Origin: Ancistrus triradiatus | Lineage: Eukaryota; Chordata; Actinopteri; Siluriformes; Loricariidae | Direction: 5' to 3' | Length of the DNA: 64,000 nt | Assembly: GCA_025084515.1 (NCBI GenBank) | Contig: JAJAGP010001358.1 | Coordinates: 124,001-188,000 of the forward strand | Shown: positions 25,501 to 35,224 of the stretch, piece by piece | Position numbering within the stretch: the first letter of the stretch is position 1 | Layout: each line of letters begins with the position of its first letter | Notes under the pieces: generated by a model | Told to the model about the DNA's origin: nothing | The model's database searches: none | What the model saw: only the letters and a program-made list of their open reading frames with translations | Translations under genes and position numbers: made by a program

Positions 25501-28500
25501 TTGGTGGCTAAATGGAGAATTTTGGAGAGAGCAGGAACTGGCGACACTCAGTGGTAAAATTAAGATTTGCAGCCAAATGAGGGTGAAGATATGGGCATTA
25601 CTCAACCACTTACAATTAGACTCGGTTGATTTCTTTGCATCAATTTTTAGGTCTGATCATGTTTTATTCTGCAACAGTGTGGCTTCTGGAATTAACGCTG
25701 CATGTTGCCACCCAACAAACTTGCGTTTGTTGGTGCTATCACTAACTATGTTGCCAACAACACATTTTTTCTTGCCTCGATCTCTGAAACCAGATATTCC
25801 ACCTCTCCTTCTGTAAATTTTCTCTTTTTTGCCTATTTGTCCCTCCATTGTCACCACTATCTCAATCAGAAATGAATAGGACACGCTCTATTACAGTATT
25901 CATGAGGTAATTTGCATGGACCATACTTGGATATGTGTGGGTGGTAAGGAGGTGGAACATGAGGCTCGTTCATCTACGCACATTTTGAAGAAGATAGTGA
26001 TTTATAAAGAGGAAAAAGCGTACTGGTGTAGCATACTCAAGGTTGTACTGATCTCGAGTTTTTGTACGCACACCATTTCATGTTTTTGTGTGTACGCACA
26101 CTTTCACTCCAGAACCCACGCAGAGGCCCCTGATCTTTGAAGATGCCTTTCTCAGAATGCAACTAAAATCATGATTCATCAGTCCACACAACTCAGCTGA
26201 ACCACTGTGAATCAAACAATCCATTTCCTCCAGGAATTTAATTCGGTCCTTGATGTTGTTTGTAGTCAGTAATGCCTTTTTAACATCTAGACACAATGCA
26301 TACATTAGACGACCTTGAAAGAGTTTTGTAGAAGAAGATCATCTATGTGGCTTCTGACAGCAACCCCTGCATGATATATTTTGCTTTTTTGGAGCAGATT
26401 TTCTCACTTGTTTACCTTGAGACTGAGTATCGTAGATTTCTACCTGTAGATTTCTGCCACTCCTGGTGGTACAGGTCTCAGGAGTGCATTTTTAGTTTTT
26501 GCTAAATTGACCATTGGTTTGTTGCTAGGAGTGTTAAAAGATTAATATTTTGCAATTTTAGGTTTATTCCATTGTTTTGCCCATAAGTGTTTTAGACTTA
26601 CCTACCTGGCTGACAGACTTTGTAGGTGAACAATAATTTATTCATTTTTTTTTTATACCAGCCACACCAATTCATTGGAGTAAGGCAAGAGCCTTGACTT
26701 GACCATTCCAAAACATTAACGATAGTCTTCTTTAATCATTTAAATGACTTCTCTTAAAAACGTAAAAAAATAGAACTTTTTGGTTTGATGAATGTGGGAC
26801 TGTGGTGGCCTAGCAGTTAAGATACTGGACTATAAACCAGAAGGTCCAGTGTTCAAATCCAACCTCTGCCAAGTTTCCACTGTTGGGTCCTTGAGCAAGA
26901 CAGTTGCGTGGATTGTAAGACTGTATCAATTGTAAGTTGCTCTGGATAAGGGCGTCTGCTAAGTGAGAAAAAACACTGCATTCCATCATAAGAGTCTTAT
27001 CCTGTCTGTGGTAGTAATATCGTGGTGTGGGCCTGTTTTACTGCATCTGGGCCAGGACAGCTTGCCACAATGATGGAAGAATGAATTCAGAATTATACCT
27101 TTAAATTCCAAAAGGAAAAACATTAGGACCTCTGTCTGTGAACTGAATCTCAAGGGAATGTGGGTCAACAGCAACTCAGCAACCATAGGCACACAAGTCT
27201 TTCTACTCTACAATGGGATGCAAGTTTATTCGCTACATTAGCTACTGAAAGAATAATGACAGTGGACTATTATTGTTATTCTTTCAGCTTAATGACCCAA
27301 CTTGTACTAGTTCACCTTCATGCTTACAGCTTCTGTCTCTCCTCCAGGTCCTGGCATCAGTGTAGTAGCTTACCACATCAGACAAGCATCTTCCATTGGC
27401 TCCACCTTTGAAATGAACTGTCGGGCTAGACTCAAGGACTCACGGGAGGATATAGCACTCTCTGTAGTGATATTGGTCCAGTATGATGCAGGTGCAGCCA
27501 CCCACAAACTTGCTTCTCTCAGCCCTGAACTGGTTCTCAAGTTAGAAAACAGCCGTGGATCCAGCCAACAGGATAGCATAAGTCTGGTGAAGACTGGAAA
27601 AGAAGAGTTTAAGTTCCGGATCCAGGGCGTACAGGTGACAGATCGCGGGTTCTACTTTTGTGAAGTTTCGGCTTGGACTAGGCAGAACAGGAGTAACTGG
27701 GAGGAGATGGTGAAAAGTGAATCAAATAAGGTTCAGATCACCTTTGAGCATACAAGTAAGGAGTTTAATGTTTACTATGGTATTAGTTTGACAAACCAAT
27801 GATTATGCTACTTCAAAATGAGCTATAATGCTGTAATAATTATTTAATGCATGTGACATGTTTTGCTGATGTGTTGAAATGGTATTAGACTAATATTAAA
27901 GTATCAGTTGTTGTGATAGAAAGTTACATTATATGCTTTAAAAAAAGATGTACCAAATTTCAATATTTGTAAGTTGGCTACATTATTGATTAATTTTGCA
28001 TTTAGATATTTTGCTGTTTGCAATGCCATCTGCCAATATCATAGCAACACTGAGTATATTTACAATCTTTAGTGTTTTGAATTTAGAGATGCATAGTTAC
28101 CCATTTTACACTGTGCTCCATTAATCTCCAAACTAATAACATTTTGTTAGATTTGTTCTGAAGCAAGCACTGTGTTATGCATTGAGATTTTCTGAATAGA
28201 CAAATAATTGAAATACAAAACACTTAATATTCAGTAGTATTGACCAGATGATATGATGTATTGCTTAGCAGCTTTGTTGTTGTTGCAGTTTTAATTCCAA
28301 AACCATCATTTCAAATTTTGGGGATTATGTTCTTTGTTGCTTCACGTCGTCACAACATAATGTAAACACCAGTTTTAGAATGTTATGCCTGCTCTTTACA
28401 TTGCAGAACATATAGGGTATATAGGGTAGCCTAAATGAGCCCTGAGCTGTCCATATCCTAGTCCATATCTCCAAGTGGCCACAGGCAACATCTTTATTCA

Positions 28501-31246
28501 ATGAACAGTTGGAGTTAAAACCCTAACAGACGTGTCATTCACACTGCATGTCTCCGAGTCTTGTGAAGTCCTTCTGAGGTCTTTTAGACACATTCATATC
28601 TCTTCCATGAGTGAGCAAATTCTGTCTTCTTTTTGAGAGGATAATTTAGAAGAAATATGCAATCGAATAAGCTTTCAGTATAGCATTTGCATGGAATCCA
28701 CACCTACATGAAGTGGGCACCTGAAATTTTATCATTAACCACTACCAAACGTAATAATATCCCATGAACTGGTCATTCCATGAATAATAACTTTACAGCC
28801 ACTGATTTAATGTTATCACCCCCAGTTCTACAGTTTCACCACTTCAGGATTTATAGTTGGAATCACACCCTGACACAGTCTGTGCTAGTCTCCATCTCTA
28901 CAGTTGAGGTTACTGAAAGTTGCAGCTGTGGCAATAATGTAGTGACAGACCAGGGTGACTGAGGGTAAACTGCTGCCTCCTGGTTATGTGCATGAAAATC
29001 CTAACCGAGTTGTTCTCAAATCCAACTTCTCTGCATCATCAGAGCTCCAAACATCTGTTGTAATGCAAATGTTTAAAAACAGAAATACACATTCAGCAGA
29101 AACCGCACTCTGAATTTTGAATTTTCCCAGGCAGGTGATACATAGCATACGCAGGACACTCTCACACTCGGATGAGAAAGTCGGCAGTGCATATGATGGG
29201 AGTGATGACCGTTGGGAAATGTAGTGAGGAAAAGCCGTGGTTGTGCAGTGGTTGTGCAATAACTGTACATTATCCAGTAATTTACATGAGATATTAAATG
29301 TTATTAGAAAATAAGCTTTATGTTAAAATATGACTTTGCCCAATTGTAGTTCAATGTAAGTGTTTTGAACATGTTTAATACATACGCACTACAGTACTCT
29401 CCAGCACTCGGCACTGCATAACATAGGGAGTCACATGACTTATTGGCTAGGTCAAGATCCCAGGATGAGTTTTTGTTTGTGAAAAGCAATTAAACCATTC
29501 ACTACTGAAATGCTCTTAGCAAGTTAAATAAGTTTTTTTTTTGCCCAAATAAAGATAGTAATCATTAATCTCTATTTTTATGTTCTATTTAGAACCCTCA
29601 TTTGAACTGTCCATCAATTTAGACACCACAAGTGTTTACCCTTGGGAAACAGTTAAGTTGGAGTGTATTATAAGTGTATCAGGAACATCTCCCAACATAG
29701 GTAAGTGTGCATAATTTGTGAGATAAATTTGATCATAATTTTGTGTGCTGTAAGATTGTATCTGTTGTAAGTTGCTCCAGATAAGCGTGTCTAAATGACT
29801 AATTGAAAATGAGCAATCTATTTAGTGTTAAGCAGTCAAATTAGTGTACGTTAGTATAGTGTACCTTAACAGTTAAGCCATCTATTTTGTTATACACACT
29901 GATCAGAATCAGCAAAATACATACAATCCCAAATCAGTAAAAGTTCAGACAGTTTGGAAAATGCATATAAAACACACAGTGTTTCTTACATTTGCTTTGA
30001 CTTTTATTTAATTGCAGACAATATGAAACTAATATATTTCACGCTTTGTCTGGCCATCTTCATTTAATTTGTTTATGAACATCCATTCCTGCATTTCACG
30101 CTTGCAACACATTCCAGAAATTAGGGATGGTAAAGCATTTAACACTTTGTAATGTTGCCATTCTTTTTTCATTAAACACATGTTGGATCAGAGAACACAA
30201 ATTGATTTAGTGTTTCAGGTGTTATTTTGTTCCATTCTTCCTGCAAACACGTCTTAATATGTTCCACAGTACGGGGTCGTTGTTGTCGCATTTTCGTTTC
30301 AAAGTTCCCCACACGTTCTCTAATAGGAACAGGTCAGGACTGCAGGCAGGCCAGTCCAGTCCAGTCCCAGTATCCTCTTCTCCTGCTGCCATGCCTTTGT
30401 AATGTGTGCAGCATGTGGTTTTCCATCGTCTTGTTGAAAAATACTTGGACATCCCTGGAAAAGATGACGTCTTGAATTCAACATACGTTGCTCTAAGATC
30501 TCCATGTGCTTTGCTGCATTAATGCTGCCATCAATTACTTTTAAATTACTTTTGCGAAGGACACTGGCACAACCCCATACCATAACAAGTGCTGGCTTTT
30601 GGACTTCTTACTGATGGTCCACAGTGTCCATTTTTTTCAAAAAAGACCTGGAATACTGATTCATCTGACCACAATACGTTTCCACTGGTCACAGGTGTTC
30701 AGCTAATGCTTCTGTCCTTGGCCTTAATGCACTGAAATTCCTTCCGATTTCTTGAATTGTTTAATGATATTAAGCGGTGTAGCACAGACTGTGTCAGGGT
30801 GTGATTCCAACTATAATCACATAACGATATTAGAGGGAGAAGTATGCAAATCCCTTACAATCCTTCTTTCGAGGTACATTGTTATTTAAACATTTCAATA
30901 ATTTTCTAACGCATGAGTTGACAAACTAGAGATCCTCTGGCCATCTTCGCTCATCAGACTTTCCTGGATACTGTATTACATTCAGTACAACATTCAGTAC
31001 CGCGGTCTGACTCTAGGGGTCCGCAACGGCGTGTAAAACGTGCTGGGATTGGGACAGCAAGTCCTGGCACGCATGTGCCTAGTAGAATTGGCGCTGATTG
31101 CGGCTGGCTAGACATCTGACTGTTCTTGTATTTAGGGCCATTTGAGAGCAGTGTCGCTCATCATTTTGGACTTTTTTTAGAATGTGTAGCAGGTCAGCTG
31201 GTCAGCTCCCCTCAGGTGGTCGTCATCCCGGGCAAAAAGACTGTTG

Positions 31247-31324
<78 letters not shown>

Positions 31325-34091
31325 AATGCATGACTTAAGGGCTGGGTTGTTTCCTACCAGCAGATGAGTAAAATCAGTCGATGAGGGGAGGGGCTATTAA
31401 CACTATTCAACTTTTAACACATTAGCTTGGTTACAGAAAATAAACCAAAATGGATTAAGATAACTCAACAAAATGATCAATAGTCTCAACCCAGCGTTTT
31501 GGTTAAAAAAACAACCCACCATTTTTTAGAGTGTATATTTTTTAACTATTTAAGTGAATTTTAATTACGTGAATTAAAATTACTGCAGAATTATTACTTT
31601 TGACATAGTTTCTTGACTTGTTTTTGCTGATTTTTCACACAAAATTAGAAAAGTTAGCATATAAATAACAGAGAACAGATGAAAAGTCATACTGTGAATA
31701 GCTCTGAGCCCGTGGCATTTACTGGGGGCCTACTATTTGGATGAAGAGGTTTTAGAAGGCCACTTTTGTGTCCGTTGTAGATGCATGTTTCCTGAATTTC
31801 TAATTGAATACAGAAATGTACACAAACATAATGAATAAATAAATTCTAACTAAACAAACATAGCATTCCTCCCAAAAGGTTTCAAACTGTTGTGTATATT
31901 ACATGTTTGACTTCAGATTTGGATAGACAGGGCCAGAAAGAGGCTAGCAACTTTATATATGGAAAACATGTGACCCTCCAAAAATGCTTATAAACCAAAG
32001 GAGGACCTTGGTGGTGCAGCAGTTAAAATATTGGACTGTGGACCAGATGGTCTAGGGTCCAAATTCCACCTTTGCCAAGCTGCCAACTGTTGGTCCTTGA
32101 GCAAGTCCCTCGAGTATAATAATCATCCTGTCATCTGTCTAGACAAGTAGATATTAACACCACTTGTCACATCTCATCCCACAACACACTGCCTGTTCCA
32201 TCAACAGCAGTACTTTTTGGAAATGAATCTTAATTCAGCTCAAATAACACTACTATACCAATTTCCATTTATTCATGATCCCATATCACTGCAACCCTAA
32301 AACACCCTGCCATGCCCTGCTGTAAATATTAATCCACTGCACTCTGCCTCCAAACAATTGTCACTTCTCTACATCTCTCCTGTTGTACAATTTGCCATGG
32401 ATTTGACTTACACCCGTTGCAAGGGCCCTGCCATTTTTTAAAACAGATTTTTTTTATAGATAGTATAGTATAGTGTTTGTGGTTTCTAGAAAAGGTACAT
32501 TGTGTGAAGTTCAGCTAAAGTAGTGCAACTGAGCTGGAACATGAGTATGGTACACAGTATATAGTGCATAGTTTTGTTTCAATGTTGTTTACATTTAGAG
32601 ACTGTGGTAGCCTAGTGGGTAAGGTACTGGGACAGGGTTCAAATCCCACCTCTGCCAAGCTACCACTGTTGGGTCCTTGAGCAAGACCCTTAACCCACAA
32701 TTGCTTGGAGTGTAAGACTGTACCAGTTGGAAGTCGCTCTGGATAAGGGCGTCTGCTAAATGCTATAAATGTAAATGTTTCATGTTAATATAACTTTCTT
32801 CTGAGAACAGAGGTAAAGGTTATTGCTGATATGAAAGTAAAAAAAATGTTTGATGGGCTTTGATTATAATAAAAAACTTACATGAACCTTAACCCAGATT
32901 ATATACATAATAATAAAGACTTAATTATTTTTAGTTTTTTAGTAATCATTTTTAAACATATATAATTTATGATATGTATCAGAAAGTGATTGTTTAAGTT
33001 CTGCAGAAAAAACCCCACTGAAACCTTGTGTGTAATGGGAGACCAACAATAATCCATCTTTAAATAACCATAATAAATGGTTATTTGTGGATTATTCACA
33101 AATTATCAGATATATTGCAAGGTTTTGAACAGCCACACCAAAGCTTTTGTCTTTGTGTACAAGAAGACTGTGTAAGTAAATTTCTCTGTTATTAGCTTTT
33201 TCCCCCACAACAGTTCACTGCAGCAGTAATAAGTGGCAAGCAAATGTAGGTACAGGTTTCAGGAGTTCATTTCCTCAGTGCTTGTTTTTTCTGACCACTG
33301 ATTTGTTATTAGGACCATTGCAAGCTTAATATATTACAGTTTTAGGTTTGGCCCATTTTTTGCACAGGAGTGTACAGTAAGAATATTATGAACAATTTAC
33401 AAAATTGGATCTCTGTTGCAGTGAATATATTTTCTCTTTATCTAGACAACATAGCATATGAAGTACAATGGTTTCAGAGTCAATTACGGGGATCAGATGG
33501 TTTCATTCTGCTGGCCAGTATAGATCGCTGGGGCGTGGTGAAGAAGAGCCCTCGTAATGACACCAGTGACCTCAGTCTGGAGCGTTTGAGAGGTCAAACA
33601 TTTGCTCTTAATATTCATGGCACCCAAGACAGTGACGCAGGCGAGTACTACTGCATTGTCACCCCTTGGGTGCGATTAGGCACAACAGAGGTCTGGAGCA
33701 GAGAATCGGAAATCATGTCCAAGAGAGTCTTTCTGATTGTCAAACTTGCATGTGAGTACTTTTCACTGTTGACATTATAGCTTCGTGCCATGTTTTTGTG
33801 CCTTCTTCCAGGTAAACAATCAAATATTTTGTTTTGACAAACATACACAGTCCTGCATTATTTGATGCAGAGTTAAACACAAAGTTTACTGTTTCTAATT
33901 CCCGCTTGGTTCTGTATTTTTGTCTTTCAGTATGGAATTCAATGATGTTGCCTTTGCTGTACGGAACATGTGTGGCCCTCTCTGTGGGGCTCTTCTGTCT
34001 TATTCTGGGTCTTGTCTGCACTCACTGTTGCTGCAGAAACACGACACACACTCCACACCGTCACACATTAATTGACCTGCAAAATGATTAG
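10162..34091 (+). CDS. ptgfrn: ptgfrn-like EWI-family Ig membrane protein, 3' portion (7 exons)
   Basis: Exons at 10162-10566, 11538-11903, 22754-23170, 27348-27755, 29593-29700, 33446-33751 and 33931-34091 join in phase 1 throughout and encode 723 residues. They give five V-type Ig domains, one membrane segment and a ~20-residue tail. Each domain ends with the family pattern Y-x-C-x4-W (for example CIAREW, CSVSTW, CIVTPW). PTGFRN of mammals has six such domains and about 880 residues, so one Ig exon and the signal-peptide exon are missing upstream. The last domain (YYCIVTPWV, then RESEIMSK) and the cysteine-rich juxtamembrane stretch fit PTGFRN better than IGSF3 or CD101. The family binds tetraspanins CD9/CD81 and modulates fusion and receptor signalling. 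The nearby cd2 gene matches mammalian linkage. CD101 or another EWI paralogue remains possible; a full-length phylogeny would decide. Confidence 0.82.
10567..11537 (+). other. ptgfrn intron between Ig domains 2 and 3
   Basis: About 970 bases with no repeat that I can name. The sequence is AT-rich and ends in a pyrimidine tract with several T runs before the acceptor. Confidence 0.7.
11538..11903 (+). CDS. ptgfrn: ptgfrn-like exon: Ig V domain (domain 3)
   Basis: Acceptor TGATTTCAG and donor CGAAAG|GTAAGT bound 366 bases in phase 1-1. The domain has Cys in NLTCLVS, Trp in LEVTWLL and the F-strand DVGLYSCRVKAW. Three sequons (NST, NLT, NET) are visible. The frame stays open upstream of the acceptor to an ATG at 11450, discussed in the findings. 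Confidence 0.88.
12036..12090 (+). repeat. Short LINE 3'-end fragment
   Basis: TACCTACATCAGG followed by TTGGATTGCGTTCTTGGGCTG matches the 3' end of the LINE at 15.10-15.14 kb. Only this piece is present here. Confidence 0.5.
12227..12258. repeat. (GACT)n microsatellite
   Basis: Tandem GACT units, about eight copies. The serine/glutamine-rich open frame across it on the minus strand is a translation of the repeat. Confidence 0.9.
12650..15195 (+). mobile_element. L2-type LINE copy in ptgfrn intron, decayed
   Basis: The plus strand shows endonuclease pieces (LTETWITPA near 12776, ILLGDFNLV ending at 13083). They are followed by reverse transcriptase pieces (NNRPVSLLSFLSKILERAAYN, TGVPQG, and YHCYADDTQL around 14270-14298). 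The YADD catalytic box is at 14279-14290. Thumb and C-terminal parts continue to 15037. The 3' end near 15130-15195 has GATAAGTGCATCTGCTAAATG, shared with the SINEs here. Frames change at least six times, so it is inactive. It lies in sense orientation within the 10.85-kb intron. Confidence 0.85.
15300..15828. repeat. Dispersed repeat end plus AT-rich sequence
   Basis: The stretch at 15304-15400 (GGTATCCAAACCTTTTTTC, then AAAGGGGGCCAGATTGG) looks like the terminus of a common fish DNA transposon of the hAT type. I cannot find the opposite end. The remainder to 15828 has no clear feature. Confidence 0.4.
16117..19993. mobile_element. TIR element nested in the Tc1, itself carrying a LINE
   Basis: GTAGAGGTGGG at 16117-16127 is matched by CCCACCTCTAC at 19983-19993. 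TGCA stands beside each end (16111-16114 and 19994-19997), with two extra bases on the left. Inside the ends, ATATCGATAATACC on the left and GTATTGGATCGATAAC on the right are also partly inverted. The element's own sequence is 16117-16285 and 19346-19993. The middle is LINE copy 2. Superfamily uncertain; the ends look hAT-like, but an 8-bp duplication was not found. Confidence 0.65.
16286..19345 (-). mobile_element. L2-type LINE copy 2 (3' portion)
   Basis: On the minus strand this runs from the post-endonuclease region (AWRDSMAEYKHARTKAKAAYF at 18626-18952) through a decayed reverse transcriptase. A DKTEVLLVGPK stretch lies at 17591-17827. It ends at the 3' terminus AGTCAAGTCAGATC near 16290-16310, whose GTCAA repeats are also seen at 23.4, 41.05 and 61.5 kb. 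It is 5'-truncated at 19345. Plus-strand open frames across it are antisense shadows. Confidence 0.8.
20338..20740. other. AT-rich intron sequence
   Basis: No coding or repeat signal that I recognise, apart from a short GA run near 20371-20400. Confidence 0.5.
20741..21016 (+). mobile_element. tRNA-like SINE, family A (plus orientation)
   Basis: The head GGGGCGGCTCAGTGGGTAGC carries the A-box-like tRNA signature. The body TGTGTGGAGTTTGCAT and the later GGTGTCTCTAAAGTGTCCC match the minus-strand copies at 7.3, 35.6 and 41.2 kb. The 96-codon open frame through it is not a gene. Confidence 0.7.
21427..21736. mobile_element. Tc1-like family 3, terminal repeats only
   Basis: The left half (TTTACTTTGACTTTTGTTTT, later ATTCCTGCATTTCAGCCC and ACATTCCAAAAAAGTTGG) is the family-3 terminal repeat. 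The right half (TTTGAGGAGCAAAGCTG, CCTCCAGTTTGTCAACAAATG) is an inner part on the other side. The transposase region is deleted. Confidence 0.65.
21737..22095. other. Intron sequence, unassigned
   Basis: I see no open frame or clear repeat boundary. Parts look transposon-derived, but I cannot name a family. Confidence 0.35.
22100..22236 (-). mobile_element. tRNA-like SINE, family B (minus orientation)
   Basis: TTGCTCAAGGACCCAACAGTGG and CCAGTACCTTAAACACTAGG on the plus strand are the reverse of the family-B SINE seen at 26.8 and 32.6 kb. The tail is lost. Confidence 0.7.
22754..23170 (+). CDS. ptgfrn: ptgfrn-like exon: Ig V domain (domain 4)
   Basis: Acceptor TTTTCTTAG and donor TTAAAAC|GTAAGT bound 417 bases in phase 1-1. 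The domain has ELVCQVS, LGVSWFY and DAGQYACSVSTW as its Cys-Trp-Cys core. It follows a 10.85-kb intron crowded with transposons, but the exon itself is intact. Confidence 0.88.
23270..24010 (+). mobile_element. RTE/Rex-like LINE 3' region, split by an L2 3' end
   Basis: 23285-23405 (GAGTTCACATATCTCTGGGTC, GTTCACGAGTGATAGGAAG) resembles the end of reverse transcriptase in Rex/RTE-type LINEs. 23655-24010 (CTCCTGGACGCCTCCTGCTGG, CCCCCAGGAGAAGCTGGTAC) resembles the 3' region that follows. Between them, 23430-23570 is the minus-strand 3' terminus of an L2-type LINE with a T20 run. The family name is by resemblance. Confidence 0.6.
24450..24760. mobile_element. hAT-like transposon end fragment
   Basis: GTAGGGTGCAACGATTAATC is a typical hAT terminal sequence. 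It is followed by a decayed piece resembling a BED-type zinc-finger start (GKVCTICKSNLS-like reading near 24675-24715). Nothing downstream to 25100 is clearly transposase. Confidence 0.5.
25200..26300 (-). mobile_element. Tc1-like fragment interrupted by a small TIR element
   Basis: 25245-25415 and 26133-26300 carry the same minus-strand sequence type as 36.1-36.23 kb (CAACTCACCACTACCAGCAGCTG, later TATTTCTCACCAG). 25416-26132 is a separate element with CAGGGGCCTC at one end and GAGGCCCCTG at the other, plus internal GTACGCACA motifs. I could not identify its target-site duplication. No transposase frame is intact. Confidence 0.5.
26400..26600. mobile_element. Tc1-like end fragment related to the 35.9-kb palindrome
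   Basis: The stretch around 26555-26600 (TTGCAATTTTAGG, CATTGTTTTGCCCATAAGTG) aligns with the right arm of the palindromic MITE at 35892-36045 and with 33336-33376. It is a degenerate terminal repeat. Confidence 0.45.
26764..27225 (+). mobile_element. Tc1-like transposase fragment interrupted by a SINE
   Basis: 26764-26795 and 26968-27225 are continuous parts of a Tc1 transposase gene of the 8.3-kb family (TAGAACTTTTTGGTTTGATG, GCATCTGGGCCAGGACAGC, CTGAATCTCAAGGGAATGTGG). Stops are frequent. It lies just upstream of the domain-5 exon. Confidence 0.7.
26800..26967 (+). mobile_element. tRNA-like SINE, family B (plus orientation)
   Basis: The head TGTGGTGGCCTAGCAGTTAAG and B-box-like GTGTTCAAATCC fit a tRNA-derived promoter. 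The tail CTGGATAAGGGCGTCTGCTAAG is the LINE-like 3' end shared with the other copies. Confidence 0.75.
27348..27755 (+). CDS. ptgfrn: ptgfrn-like exon: Ig V domain (domain 5)
   Basis: Acceptor TCTCCTCCAG and donor CATACAA|GTAAGG bound 408 bases in phase 1-1. Cys residues are in EMNCRAR and DRGFYFCEVSAW. The usual C-strand Trp is absent (VILVQYDA), unlike the other domains. Confidence 0.88.
27756..29592 (+). other. ptgfrn intron between domain 5 and domain 6
   Basis: About 1.8 kb, mostly AT-rich and with no repeat copy that I can name confidently. The reading frames in it show no Ig features. Confidence 0.6.
29593..29700 (+). CDS. ptgfrn: ptgfrn-like exon: first part of last Ig domain
   Basis: Acceptor TTCTATTTAG and donor AACATAG|GTAAGT bound a 108-base exon, too short to be picked up as a long open frame. 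It encodes the A and B strands (PSFELSINLDTTS, then VKLECIIS). The phase joins exactly to 33446 to complete the domain. Confidence 0.85.
29985..30995 (-). mobile_element. Tc1-like transposon (family 3) in ptgfrn intron
   Basis: The left terminal repeat (TTTGCTTTGACTTTTATTT at 29992, TTCCTGCATTTCACGC) is followed by a minus-strand transposase. The frames 30320-30583 and 30222-30452 cover HVWGCASV-like residues, the SIFQQDDGKPHAAH block with the second catalytic Asp, and LDWPACSPDL with ENVWGTLKRK carrying the final Glu. A frameshift lies between the last two. The right end decays near 30990. Confidence 0.75.
31000..32003 (+). other. Intron sequence with a long (GT)n run
   Basis: Positions 31246-31319 are a (GT)n microsatellite, which produces the CVCVCV open frames. 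The rest of the interval shows no gene. Confidence 0.8.
32004..32115 (+). mobile_element. tRNA-like SINE, family B, partial
   Basis: GACCTTGGTGGTGCAGCAGTTAAAATATTGG and GCCAACTGTTGGTCCTTGAGC show the family-B head and body. The tail is missing. Confidence 0.65.
32596..32778 (+). mobile_element. tRNA-like SINE, family B, near complete
   Basis: The copy runs from GAGACTGTGGTAGCCTAGTG, through GGGTTCAAATCCCACC (B-box-like), to the tail GGATAAGGGCGTCTGCTAAA. It is the best-preserved copy in the window. Confidence 0.8.
32780..33445 (+). other. ptgfrn intron, 3' part
   Basis: AT-rich sequence. 33180-33376 resembles the Tc1-like terminal fragment at 26.4-26.6 kb (GTTTGGCCCATTTTTTGCAC). No coding potential is seen before the acceptor at 33444-33445. 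Confidence 0.5.
33446..33751 (+). CDS. ptgfrn: ptgfrn-like exon: second part of last Ig domain
   Basis: Acceptor CTTTATCTAG and donor CTTGCAT|GTGAGT bound 306 bases, phase 1-1. It begins with the C strand (YEVQWFQS) and carries the F strand (DAGEYYCIVTPW). One sequon (NDT) is seen. The open frame extends upstream of the acceptor only by chance. Confidence 0.88.
33931..34091 (+). CDS. ptgfrn: ptgfrn-like terminal exon: transmembrane helix and short tail
   Basis: Acceptor TTTGTCTTTCAG precedes 161 bases ending in TAG at 34089-34091. The product is a hydrophobic helix of about 25 residues (PLLYGTCVALSVGLFCLILG core). It is followed by CTHCCC, likely palmitoylation sites, and a polar tail ending IDLQND. 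Juxtamembrane cysteines are typical of EWI proteins. The tail itself is not similar to what I know of mammalian PTGFRN tails. Confidence 0.85.
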
Positions 34092-34545
34092 CAAGCGAAG
34101 CTACATGCATCTATAATGTGTCTATTGCAGCTAAATGGTACAATCAGTATTGTTATAGATATGCAGTACTGAGCAAAAGTATTTTGCATCCCTTGAGAGA
34201 GGGTTTTTACAAATATGTAACATATATATTTATATATAACATGCGTTCGACCTGTCTATATAAAAAGTGTGATTTGTGTATGCATTTTATGCAGCCCACA
34301 CTGATCAGCTTAAGATGAATTTGTGTCTCAAACCACTCAACAAATCCCAGAACCTGTATATGGTTATATCACACTATTGGCACATGTAAATGTATACAAT
34401 TCGGAAAAATGCAGGAAAAGAATCGATCACCTACACCTACCTAATATTTTATTGATTCTGCTAGTAACAGGATGCGTTTATGGACTGTGCAACGTGGATG
34501 TGTGTGCTATGAGGGTAACCCATCTGTAGTACTTAGTACTAAACT
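34092..34545 (+). other. ptgfrn 3' untranslated region and flank
   Basis: The sequence after the stop codon has no further coding signal and no AATAAA within the first 450 bases. The transcript end is therefore unclear. Confidence 0.5.
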
Positions 34546-34742
34546 TACATTTACATTTGCAGCATTTAGCATACGCCCTTATCCAGAGCGACTTACAGTT
34601 GGTACAATCTTACAATACAAGCAATTGTGGGTTAAGGGTCTTGCTCAAGGACCCAACAGTGGCAGCTTGGCAGAGGTGGGATCTGAACCATGGACCTTCT
34701 GGGCCAGAGTCCAGTACCTTACCTGCTAGGCTACCACAGTCC
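34546..34742 (-). mobile_element. tRNA-like SINE, family B (minus orientation)
   Basis: TACATTTGCAGCATTTAGC and GCCCTTATCCAGAGCGAC (reverse of the SINE tail) lead to GTACCTTACCTGCTAGGCTACC (reverse of the head). Confidence 0.8.
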
Positions 34743-34781
34743 TGAAAGTACTGTGTACTGAAACTTATAATATCCTTGTAC

Positions 34782-34782
<1 letters not shown>

Positions 34783-34830
<48 letters not shown>
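34783..34830. repeat. (AT)n microsatellite
   Basis: An almost pure AT dinucleotide run. Confidence 0.95.
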
Positions 34831-34835
<5 letters not shown>

Positions 34836-35176
34836 TAAATAACTTATAAACTTAGTACTAAAAGTTATAATATCCATTATGGCAGCTTGTATAAAGAAAA
34901 CAGCGTGTGACCTTTAGTGAAAATGTTTTTTTAGATCTTTGTGGAGAAGGGTTAAAATAGAATAATGACCCAGAACACACCTCAAAACTTTTCAACATCT
35001 ACTTTTCAACTTTTTGACCACAGAAGATCAAGGATTTCTGACTGTCATGGACTTTCCTCCACACTCACATGACCAACACTCCATCAACCTTTTATCAGGG
35101 CACTTGACGATGGACAAAGCCAAGCATTCACTAATAACATTCATGGCAGTTATATCAAGCATGGGTAAATGTTTTA

Positions 35177-35182
35177 AATAAA
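35177..35182 (+). terminator. Possible polyadenylation signal AATAAA
   Basis: An AATAAA runs straight into an A tract, about 1.09 kb after the ptgfrn stop codon. It could serve ptgfrn or simply be a retroelement tail. Confidence 0.25.
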
Positions 35183-35224
35183 AAAAAAAAAAGTCAAACA
35201 AACAATTCAAATTCAATTCATGAA

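Noticed and set aside
26800..26880. A tRNA gene
   Set aside because: The tRNA-like boxes belong to a dispersed SINE head; no complete cloverleaf is evident and several copies exist.
31126..31367. ORFs with CVCVCV repeats
   Set aside because: They are translations of a GT microsatellite.
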